Shown: one piece after another, positions 11,701-23,700 of the stretch | Position numbering within the stretch: the first letter of the stretch is position 1 | How the letters are laid out: the number at the start of each line of letters is the position of its first letter | Assembly: GCA_023634235.1 (NCBI GenBank) | Contig: JAMKCF010000002.1 | Location: forward strand, 870,501-934,500 | Reading direction: 5' to 3' | DNA from: Pisaster brevispinus | Taxonomy: Eukaryota; Echinodermata; Asteroidea; Forcipulatida; Asteriidae | DNA: 64,000 nucleotides | Made by a program: the position numbers and the translations under genes | The notes under the pieces: generated by a model | Told to the model about the DNA's origin: nothing | The model's input: the letters and a program-made list of their open reading frames with translations, nothing else | The model's database searches: none

Positions 11701-14700
11701 TATGTAACACTGCGCTTCAATACCTCCATAAAGACTAAAAAAATTAGTAATAAGAAATAACTACGAATCCCAGCAGCTCAATGAATCCACATCTTCCTTC
11801 TTTATTAAAAATGAGCATTAAAACTCAAATCTGTGGCGGCCTTTTACGTTTCTTCGTGCCGCAAGAATCCTTCGACCTCTCGTCGTTCGATACCGTCGCA
11901 CCTTTTGATGCTGCGCATAGGTCGATAGTGACTAGTGAGCCACGTGATATCCTTCTCCTGACGTCACACGTACTTCGCTGGTAACACATCTAATTGCACA
12001 CATGAACTCGGCTGCGACACTACAATGACACCGTCAGAATTGGAGGGAAACCATAAAATGAATTCACAACACGTTCTGGTCAGTTTTGACAAGCATTTGC
12101 AGACAAGATGTCGTTTAAACATTCAGATTTCCCGCCCATAACACCCTGGTATTGATTCTAGCTTATAATAAAGTTGTGCTTGTCCTTGTGTTACACTTGC
12201 GCCCATCGTGTACGTGCACACAGTCTGAAGAGCCTCGACCTGGCGTGGTAGCAGATGCCCCGTTGATTCTACTTTGGATTTTCCATGCATGATTTTACTG
12301 TCAGTTCATGTAATCTGTTTCCCTTTAACGGCGTAAGTCACTACAATTAAATACCGAATATTAATAATGTTAACAAAAATAAATCATCAGTAGAGCTACG
12401 CAGTTTCTCGAACTAATAATTCATAATATAAAGCTCACAGCATTATTAAAAACAGACGACTGTTTTCACAATAATCACGGTGTACACAAATCTGTCATAT
12501 TATGTCAACCTTTTAACCCGTATTATGAAGAATGCAAAATGACAGATGACGATTTTTCCCTTGCTCTTAAAAGAAACGTATATTAAACACCCGTCTTCGT
12601 GAAAAACACATGGTAAGATTGGCCGTGTACATGTCTTACAAGAACAGCGCGTTGTAGCGTAGAGCAGTCACTGCTGTTCGTGGGACGAGTCCTGCCAATT
12701 GCCCCGCCGGCCGGCCTTTCATGAACGGGGCGCTGGATCATGGGTTCCCGTCAACACGCCTGATTAAGCCGCGTTATAGTGTATCTCCAGGAAGGTGTGA
12801 TTGGGATTTCTTTATTGCCAAGGTTGTACCGGGGACAGGCAGGTGTTTTGGACCAACCCAGAGAGCCGCTTCAGTAACGGCACAACAAGGAAAACCGGTG
12901 ATTACTCCGCGGGGATCGATACTCCACGAGGCAGAGTCTGTAATGGAGTTCGCCGGAGATTTCTGAGCTCCTCCCGGCAGTTGCGATTCCCCCCGCTGAG
13001 GGAGATTGGAACTGGAGGAGTCAGTCGGAGTTCGATGCCACTATTTTCATTCCCTTTTGTCAGCTATGGGAATTTCATTTCAGTGCACTGTGGATTTCTT
13101 TGGTTAAGACTATCGATTCATCTTGTCCTGTGGATATATCATAGATAAAGATATTTCATAAGCAATGGTATTCTGTTTTGTCCAAGCTGCACGATTGAAG
13201 GATTCGTCAATGAAAACTATTTCCAAAGGGAAACAAGATTTCCCGGGCGTAATTATAACGAAAATGAACTCTGGCAATAATTCAGAGAGGAAATCAAAAA
13301 TCGAATTTGTTTTTGAAAAAGAATTGGGGCGATAGGGCTTGCACTATCGAGACGGACATGTCATTTGTACTTTCAACTTGTACTATAAAGAGCGGCACAG
13401 TTGGAATATGTTTTTAAAACGAGAGTTCGGGTTGTGCAATTTTGAACTTCATGCTGGCTAAAAGTTTGCATGAACCCGGAACACCCCTGTAGCTGGTTCT
13501 AGTTTACACGGGATTCGCAGTGGTTAATGGGGGAACAATGGGGAAAAACAAAACAAAAACATGTTACGCATCATGTCTTTTATAAAAACAAAAGGATAGC
13601 TATTATTTTGGCCTATAATAATAAGGGCACGGCCCCAAATCCCCTTCCTTTGAATGTTTTTGTTTAAACATCAGGACAAATTAATTGTTGTCGTAATCGA
13701 GCTGTCGAAAGCAATGGGTTAAATTTCTGACGGCATATAGTCATCGGAATGTGTGTTCGAATCCTGGTCATGACATTGTGTCCTTGAGCAAGACAATTAA
13801 CCGTTAATTGCTTCCCTTAACCAAGGTGTATAAATAAAAACCTTTGAGGGCTGAGACTCTATAGTTAGTTTTAAGTTAGCTCAACGGAGTTGAGAAAGTT
13901 TGAGGAATGTTCTGAAGTAATCCTAATGAACAGGGATAATGTTGTAAAGCGCCCTGATCTAACTCTGGATCTGTGCGCCATTTAAGAACCCAGTATTATT
14001 ATCAACAATGATATCGATTGGTCCTTGCTCTATGATTAGATCATCAAGAAAACAACCTCATACATGGAACATTTGGGGTTTAACCCCCCACCCCCACCCC
14101 ACCCCCTACTTTCTGCTTGCGTTCCTACTGTCGTACTCGTTCTTGTCACAGTCATTCATCCCCTACCTATTGTAAGTGAATCCCGACGTTACAAGCAACC
14201 AATAACATAAAGTGAATGTGATCTCTGGAATTGGACTTCGGAATTCACTGGAATTCACATCACCAATCTACTGTACTATTTGTATGGAGTGCAAACGGGG
14301 TTATAAATAATGTAGGTTGGCCTCTGTACTTCTCAGTGTTGTGATATAGACTGGGGACCAAACGGCTGAGGAATGTTTAGGTAATGGTTTTCAGACTCTC
14401 AAGCTCCGGTTCAGTGGTCAGAAAGTTCTGACTCACACCACAATAGAGAAGAGTGATAAACGATTCTCGATAATGGGAAGGGTCATTTGAGGTCAATCCA
14501 GAGTATCCCCGAAGTTATATTTATTTGATTTCCCATTGCGTCTTCTTCTTCTACGACGTTTGTGCGTTGGCCACCGGTACATATTCCGACGACACACTTA
14601 CAGACTCTCGTGCAGTACGGCAGATTCATTACCGAACGAGCTCCTCGTATAATTACCTTTGACCTTTGATCAGTTTGCAATATTGCACAGTTTTATTTAA

Positions 14701-17700
14701 ATAATACGCACTTATAACAGCTATTCCGAATGATACATTACATGCGTGTTCAAGAGAACAATATCAAAGGACCTGTGAGTGGGACACCCTCTATAGTCTC
14801 AAAAGTTTCACATACCCGGTATTACAAAATAAGTTTTGTTTGTATATCATTCTGTAACTTAGGTTGGTCTCATGCTTTAGAGTCAGTGCTCGACTAACAT
14901 CCCACGCATTTCAGATACGAAATCTCATTAGAAATGAAGGCCACACTACAAAACCACATCCGCTCTGTCATTACAGATTTCGCGCCATTTTTTAATTCAC
15001 GGAAGGCCGGATTACCTCGTTGATGAAGGTTTATGATAAAAGTGCGATAGGATATGAAGGTATTAGACGAGACCCTGAACACAAAGGAGACAATTTCCTC
15101 ACTTTGCTCTTGTCAAAACTCCCCCAGATAGTAATTTACCTATTCGCTATTAATAGATTAGCAATTCTAATCACTGATGTTGTTAGCAAATTATCTTCGT
15201 AGATAGTCCAGGATGACACTTGATTTCGTTTGTGTGAGATTGTTAGAGGGTTTAACTGAATGAAATGTTCACACTGTTAACTTCTCAAAGTTAGAATTAT
15301 CACTTCCTTTATTACGACTGAGCTCTCATTCACAGCTCGATAACATTATTTTGACTACATTCCTGCACCTGCAAAACAACCTCGCGACAAAACAGTCACA
15401 TGATTTTTTGTTTTGCTACCAAACAACAAATGGAGGTTTTTCCCAGACAAGGCAACAACTAATACTAGTCATAACTGCCAGGAAGCATTTATGTCATCAA
15501 TTGAACAGTCGAAGATTCTTACCATGTAGGCTCTTAAAGTTAACCTGAAGCAACTGAACTGTTGCCTTCTTTTTAAAAATCTGTGTGCGTATGGGGATTC
15601 ATAATAAAGTGCGCCACCTAGAGGTTGTTCTGAAAGGCGTTTTTAAAGAATGTATATCGCTTTATCCTATCCTATCTCCTGAATCGAAAGCACTGGGATG
15701 GACTGATTTATACACACTTGTTGTCATTCTTTGCCTTGTCCTGAAAAAAGTGCTCGATTGGAACATGAATAATTTACCTAAATATCTTTATTCTTGTAGC
15801 AACTTTTGTTCAAGCACAAAAAAGGTAGCCCTAAACATTAGTTTTGCTTACCAGAGTAAGAGGTTCCCAAACACCATGTTATCACAACTAGTTTTGCTTT
15901 TATCAGAATTTGTATTACCTTTGTTATGTTGTCAATAATGTCCGCGTATCATTCGGTCAGCACTCGAAGCAAACTGTGTCCGTACGGTGTCTAAAAACAA
16001 AAGTTGACACCGAAAACTAATTGGGAAATTGGGGGTGGGGGTGGGGACTGCGTCTGTGGCCCATAATATGCAGCTCTGCCTTCTTGGGCTTGGCCATATC
16101 CTATAGCCCTTTAGACTCCTATTAACCGATTGTAATGTTCGAAGTGTTCTTTGTGGTTTTGTGGATAAACGACGATATTTTAAGTCTGTGTCCGAATTAG
16201 CAGCTACGGCTACGGCTTGATCGCCGCGTCATCATGCGTTTAAAGTATGGTGCTTCCTTGGCAACAGTCGTAGCCGTAGCCAATTCAGATACGGCCTTAC
16301 ATTTCTTAGCACATTGTGACCCAATATCAAGTGCTTTCTTTTGCTCGGCCCCACTTCTCGTCCAAGACCGCTGAGATGGGCTGATGAGCCTGCACAAGTT
16401 CTTGTTCGGGATGTAGTGATGCATGATGGGACTGATTGTACTACTGATCGGCACAATGCGCACAATCACCACATGTACACACACGATATGTTAATGTAAA
16501 CCTATATAGTTTGCCCTTCGTTTTAAAACAGATCCATGGAATTTGGCCCCTGTTGGGAGTATTAACTATCAACGAAGAACCGTAGGTGGCGCTATTTCGC
16601 TTTATTTCTCAAGACATTTTGTTGATGTTTTATCTCCCAAGGTGAATCTGTTCCGATTACTAAGACGCCTCTCCCCTGCCCACCAATGGGAGTAGACGAT
16701 CACCCCTTGATGTTTGACCCGGAAAACCATAAGAGACACACGCTGTACTGTGGCACGGAGATTCTGCAAGCACGCCCTGTTGGCAAACAGCCCATAACGG
16801 CCGTCGTTGTCAGAACAGGTAAGCATTGGTCTTTCCGAAACCACGGCTTGGGCTGGGGCTCCGTGCACCTATAAATGAAACCCCGTAAGGAAAGTGTACA
16901 TTATGTTTCCAAATAACTGACGGGGCCAAAGCCAAAGCCCAAGCCCAAGCCTTAATCCATGATTTCGGAAAGGGCCATACTGGTTTGGAGTTTTATATTA
17001 GTATTTATTCTTTCTGAGGGACATCGTTATTGGGATGGCAGAAAAATGTTACTGTCTTAACCCTGTCAATATATTTTTAGAGGGGGGGGGGTGCAAATTG
17101 TGGGCCAACAGACCCCAAAAACACAAATAATCTTTTTGGAGATACCAGTAGGTAGGCCAAATGTTTATAATCAAATGAAAACGCCTTTTGAGATACCTGC
17201 CCGATGTTTTTTTAAAGCCTTACTCGCGCGTAAAAAGACTCAGTGAGACTGGGTTGTGTTCTTAATTTCTTACTGGTATGGAACTAAATGCCACTGCTGC
17301 AATTTGTGTATAATAGACAGTACTTGTTGATGTTTTTGTTGAAGGATTTTCCACAGCAAAGGGAGCTCTTGTCCGGTCGATTCTCTTTCCCAAACCCATC
17401 GACTTCAAGCTCCACAGGGACGCACTCCGATTCATCTGCATGTTGGCAACAGTTGGTAAGATGAGAGACCTGACTAAAAGTTTTACGAAAATGGGTCAAA
17501 ATGACGCAGAATCTAAGTTTTAACCATCCGGGCAGCCTGAGCCAAATTATTGGTCAATCCTCTGGAGTTTTTTGTGTGTATGTAATTCTATACCAACTGA
17601 CCAGTTTCCCGACCGGAAACAATGTTGGGCTTCGGATAATATTTATAGTTCATGCCGCAATGACGGTGACTGTTCCGACCAATCTTATAAACTGAGATTG

Positions 17701-20700
17701 TTGGCTCGCCTTAAAAATTATAGGCTGCACTCATGTTAATCAAACCCTAAAGACTGAATTTCCATAAAAGCCTTAGGCCTATATTTGGAGAATATTGCCC
17801 ACGTACGTCACGAGTTCTTTGTGGTTAGGCCTACCGACATGCTTTCGCAGAGTTCTCTGAAATTATTTCGGGCAAAAATTATCAGTACGTCGTCAGAAAC
17901 TTCTTTCTATTCGGGTCGTCGCCGATTACACACCCTTGGCGCCATTCACACGCCATGACCGTCCCATGATAAATCAGCCCAGACATACCTAGTTAAATTT
18001 CTCAGGTGATTAGTAACTTCTTTATATTGTGATGCTGATTCAAATGACATAATATAAAAATTTTTAAAGCGAATTTCTCCCAATTTTTGACACACACACA
18101 TTAGAGCAAGAAACCGTTATTGCGCTTCGAAATTGCCGCTGTTGTAACTTTACAGCTTAAATGGCTCCCTCTATCGACGAATAAAATACCACGAATCGTT
18201 GGTTTTATTTTACACACGAGAAAAAACTTACGTCCGCACACACGCCAGTGTAGAGAATTTCTCTGCCGTTTCTCTATGATGACCAACTGCTGCTGATATT
18301 TTATTTGACGACCGTCACTTTTCGATCCATGTGCAGCAGAAAATGTAGGACATTTCCATGAGAAATTACCCAAATGTGTCAGCAGTATCTGAAGTGCGTC
18401 GTTAATGAAATAAAACTAGCTTGCAAAGTGAGTAGAGTGGTGACTGACGTTTCACATCAATCCAATGAATGATCATACCACCACCACCCCGGACGGACAC
18501 AGCAGGGACACGCTGGACAGTCGATCGGACTCGACGGGAAGGAAGGCTAGCTACTAGCTAGCCTTCCTAAGTTTAGTTAATAAGAATGAAATTATCCACA
18601 ATTCATTAAGACTATTCATTATTGACATGGAGGTAGAAATCTCCATGCCTGGCCCTGGACCCAGTAACTGGGGCGCTGCAGTGCACTCATTTAAAAACAA
18701 ATTGTTGACATCTACTCCTTAATTTGTGAGTACATCTCCGTTGTGCTTTGTAACTACAAAAGTATGACCGCACAGACTGATTTTTTTTTTTTTTTGGGGG
18801 GCACATGCATCAATTGGGGGAGCACGTGCCTCCCCCCCCCCATGCCCACCCGTACCCTGCTTATCTTAGTAATAGTATTAGTAAGTTACGACTGCCCACT
18901 AACACTTGCTTCATTTTTAAGGCCAATGCTTTAGTGTACATGGGTTGTTCTATCTACAGCAGCTCAGTTTCACTCCTTTTTGTGTAGCATTACAGTATTT
19001 CAGGCAGAATCATTGCTCTTGGGAATTAGAGCTTACTTTGAACTTTTATTATCAATTCATTGGACTTTCAGTTTAAAACTTATTTGCCCTAGCTATAGTT
19101 TTTGTTTGATTATAAACTGTTTTTCTTTACCCTTTGTTTGTTACAGCTTTTTGCGGTGCAGTTTTCGTCACTATAATCAAGGTCACCCACAATGTGAGTC
19201 ATATCTGCAGTGTCAGAACTTTCCAAATTGCTAAGACCAAGAGTGTTTGATGAAGAGGTGCAACAGTCTCAGATCAGACACTTTGTTGCTGTAAAGGTCA
19301 AGTTAGTTTTTCATTGGTAAAGGGCACCTCTGTGACGGAAATAAACATTTCTACGGGAATTTCATGGCCGGGTGATCTAGCACTGGACTCAAATTCTGGT
19401 GTTGTCAGTGTGTGGTTTGATCTGGTCCACGTCATGGAACTTGTGTCCTTGAGCAAGACACTCTTGAAACCATAAATTGAGTTTGTCCTTCGGATGGGAC
19501 GCAATGTATGTTTTTGGCATGGTTAGCTGCAGATTGCACTTCAGCACTTTGAAAACCCTTATAAGGTGCAATTTTAAAGAATAGATTCTCATATAATTCT
19601 TTTCAGCAAAGTGGTTAGGAGCATCAGACTCAAGCTCTGAGAGTGTGAGTTTGAGTCCTGGTAATTGAGCAAAAGAACCTGTCATGGTATTTGCTCAAGA
19701 ACGTTGAATCCATCCACATTTAGCAAGGTGACAGCGGGTACCAATTGCATCTCTGGCCTCGGCATTCAGGAGCAGACACCAACCCTCAGAAATCAGAGAA
19801 AGGATTCATGCGTGAATCTTTTGTCAGATTCAAATGTTTTGGGTGAAAAATTATCCATACTTCCAAGGGAATCCTTTTTCAAAACACTTATCAATAGCTG
19901 CAGTGCTTCTCACCAGGTAAGATATGGTCATTAATTTTTGGAGCATTTACCAATCCATGACTGGACCTTTCTTCTAATTGACTATCCGCTAGGCCTCTAC
20001 CAAGGACATCATCCTCAAGGCACTGGATGTCTTCACCATCGCCGTCCCGCCAGCTTTACCGGCCGCCCTGACCATCGGGATGGTGTACGCCCAAACAAGA
20101 CTCAAGAACCATAAGATATTCTGCATCAGCCCACAGAGAATCAATCTCAGCGGTATGCTGGATGTTATCTGCTTTGATAAGGTATGGTGTGTTTAAAACT
20201 AACCACTCATTAGCTGCCGGTGCTGCATACTCCTCAGGAGTTGAGATAGTAAAAAGAACGCTTAAAAAGTGAAGGCCAAATGAGCAGGCACAGTAATAGT
20301 GTAAGGTGCTTTGCGCCCTCTGGTGTCACAGTGAAAATAATACATGAAGTTTCTGCCTGCCGGTATGTGCACCCATTGTGTTAGGCATCAATTTGGATAA
20401 GGAGTGACATCAGGGGTCAGATTGTCTTTGAATTATATGACCTTTGAAACGACTCCGTAACCATACTGAGCAAACCACAATGTGTCCGTTACCCTTTAAT
20501 CGGTCAAGCATTTAAACGTCCCGACGTCCCGATTAGGAATCAAGGTTTAGTGACAAAAGATAAAAATAAAATGCATAAAAATATTTGTATGCGGGTTCAT
20601 TTCTTTAGACAGGCACCCTGACGGAGGATCACCTGGAGTTGCTTGCTGTTTCACCAGTGAATTCAGATGGGTATGCAACAGTTTTATTTCAGTGTATGGG

Positions 20701-23700
20701 GAACAAGACATATCAATAGCACTCCACTAATGCTAAAAATAGAAGCAGTACCCTAGGTGTCAAATTTCAAGTACATGTCCAAGTTTGATGTTTACCCGTG
20801 TGGACTTACTACCTGCTTCAAAGATTTTGAAATTTTGGAGGTGGAGGGATTTGAAAGAAATAAGTTAATCTCAAAAAGTTGAAAATCTTTTTTTTGCATA
20901 TCAGATTTGTGATGGTGTCTGACCCGTCTAAAATTCCATTTGGACCCTTCGTGGCTGCCATGGCAACCTGTCACTCCTTGACCATAATCGACGGAGAGCT
21001 GAAAGGAGACCCGTTGGACCTCCAGATGTTCCATTCCATCAAATGGGTAGGTCAAAGGTCAAGGCCCAATCTGTGCCCTTGGCTTATCGTTTGGACAGTT
21101 ATGATTATGATTGTTATTATTATTGTTATTATTATATATTTCTTACAATATAACCAAGGATGCCTCATAAGTGAATGGTAATCACTGTAGCTCGCAAGCC
21201 TGAGAAAACCTGTAAACAAGGGTGCTTGCTGTGTGAACCAGAAACACTGGATCATCATGTGTGATTCATTGGACTTTTAAAACACCTTTCCAATCTAATT
21301 ACTTTCTTAACAAATGCTTTTTATAGCCAGAAATGGTTACATGGAAGTTTGAAACATGTCTACCAAACATGCTATAATGGGGGTAAGAAATGTTCTGACA
21401 GGGTTTGTCGGTTTCTATCTATTGACCTCCGTGCACCAATATTACTCTCTGCTACTATCTTTTGCACTCAAACTGCACGTTGAAATGATGGTATGTGTGG
21501 AAACGCCGCAGTGCCTAAAATGTGCACTACACTGAATAACACAACGTATATTGACTCCCAAAGAGGCACAACCAAGGTTATTGTATTGATGACGCCAGGT
21601 TGATTTGGGCAATAGAGAGTAGCGGCTCATAAAAAAACAAAAACAAAAAACAATGATGAAATCTTGAAACATTTACATGCATCTTACAGTTTGTTTTTGC
21701 TAGGAGAGACATTTTTGTTTGTTTAAAATTGATTGAAAAATATAATGAGATGTTTACTTGGTTGGCAGAATTTAGAGGAACCAAAAGACGGCGAATTGGG
21801 AAATTTCGACCACGCCATGCCCACAGTGGTTTATTCATCTGATGAAGCAACGGATGCAGAGGTAAGGCTCTAGTTTTTTGGAGAAGGCTTTAAGCTTCTT
21901 TGAGAAAGAAGAAGCTTTGCAAAGTGTCACATTGTTTATGTTTTTATAATCCAATGATTTGTGCTCTGTGGAATTTTGATGAGAAAATGACAATTCATGT
22001 TGGATTTCGTCAAAGTCATTTGATAGAAAAGTTACAAATGAAAGTATCTTTCATGACAAAATATCAATGCGATTTGGATTTGTTTAAAGTGATAGAAAAA
22101 AAACCCTTTCAATGTGGAAGTCAAATGCATCTGGGATGTTAAATGCAGCTTCTTTGCATTCCAACAATTTCAGAGGGATGAAGAAATCGGAATTCTTCGG
22201 CAGTTTACATTCTCTTCTGGACTTCAGCGGATGAGTGTTGTAGCAAAGACGACTGGTTCACCGAACTTCAGCATCTTCGTTAAAGGAGCACCGGAGACAG
22301 TGGCCTTGATGTGTGACCCGTCGTCAGGTAAATCTTTAACAACATTTCAGCTGCTCAGCTGGTTTTCCCGGTTTTTGTTTTTGCTTAGCTGTGCCATTGA
22401 AAATTGAAAGACAGTAAAATGTTTTGCTATGCTTAAAATTGCCTTATTTTTTTCACAAACTGCAGTTGCTGAAAACTTCCCGCTGCTGAAATTAGTATTG
22501 GAACTTCCTTTAAAAAAAATTTGGGAGTATGCAGCCTGAGAAGGAACATGAGAATGTTCATTTAATCGAAATAAAATGTAGCTTGCACCACATCACCTTG
22601 CAAACCTTTACAAGGTCCTAGATAAATAAATATTTACCTGTCGGAAAAATAACGTCCTCTTCGAGACACCTGTGGGCTGTGATAAAGTCGTGAGAATTGC
22701 TTATCATAATAATGTTTGTACTATTATTACCGTGCAGTTCCAGGCGACTTTGAAGAAGTGTTGAAGGACTTCACTCAGCAGGGATTGAGGGTTCTGGCCA
22801 TTGCCTGCCGTGAACTGAGTGAAAAAGTCGGCGTTGACGAGGCGCTCAAACTGCAGAGGTTTGTCATTCTCTGTTAACTGGTATTTAGGATTTGGAGCTC
22901 GGCATGGTGGGAGAATAATTTAGTAAGGATTGCCAAAATCTACCGATGGTGTAGTTGTTCCAACTTGACGCTTTGATCAGTATGCTTAGGTGTGTTCAGT
23001 GTGGCGGAGCAAGTGCACTGGACCCAAGCTCTGGTGTTTCTGATCAGCAGAGTGTGGGTTCAAGTCCTGGTCTTGACACTTGTGTCCTTAAGCAAGATAG
23101 CTCTAACTGAGCTATCAAGCCCTAATGCTGGTGATCTCCCTATTTTGTCAATATCTTTGTTCGGGGTGCCAGTCAGAAGCCATTCAAACCTGTAACTGCC
23201 ATATAGCCAGGGATCACACCCAAATTTATGATACAACCTTGGAATACAACCGTTGTCTGATTTCAGACTATTTTTGTCTGCCTGCCTGTTGAAAGAAAAG
23301 TAGCTGCTATTTTCTTCTGATTCAAAGAAATCCTACTCTTTGATCTTCTTCTCTAGTGCTGAGGATACTGTTCCCAAAAGCTCCTTGTAATTTTTTACTC
23401 CAGGGGTCAACATAAGTTGGAAATGCCATTATTTCAGTATAACTCCTAATATTCAGATCCTTGTTCCAGACTGTTTTACCTTGAAAAGTCACTGTACAAT
23501 TTTGATTATCCAAAGTCGCCCTTTACCTACATGTATTTCTTATTGAACTATTTATCTGTTCCTTGGACTTCACAGGAGTGCTGTTGAATGTGACCTGCAG
23601 ATGCTGGGGCTGATTATTATGCAAAACACTCTCAAGCCACAGACCACACCGGTCATCGCTAAACTCAAAAAGGCCGATCTGAGGGTTGTCATGGTCACAG

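Larger units (their letters stand above)
10675..16641. other. 6-kb intron, largest in the ATPase gene
   Basis: No exon was found. It contains degenerate short tandem repeats (10785-11215), a CRE at 11959, a GC-rich unexplained block (12640-13060), a SINE-like fragment (13690-13990) and a small foldback element (16189-16297). The rest is A/T-rich single-copy-looking sequence. Confidence 0.7.

Noticed and set aside
12801..13148. 115-codon ORF as a gene
   Set aside because: No recognisable domain, and it overlaps another ORF in a different frame. Kept only as part of an unexplained GC-rich block.
15585..15938. 117-codon ORF in the 6-kb intron
   Set aside because: A/T-rich random-looking ORF without a recognised domain or splice support.
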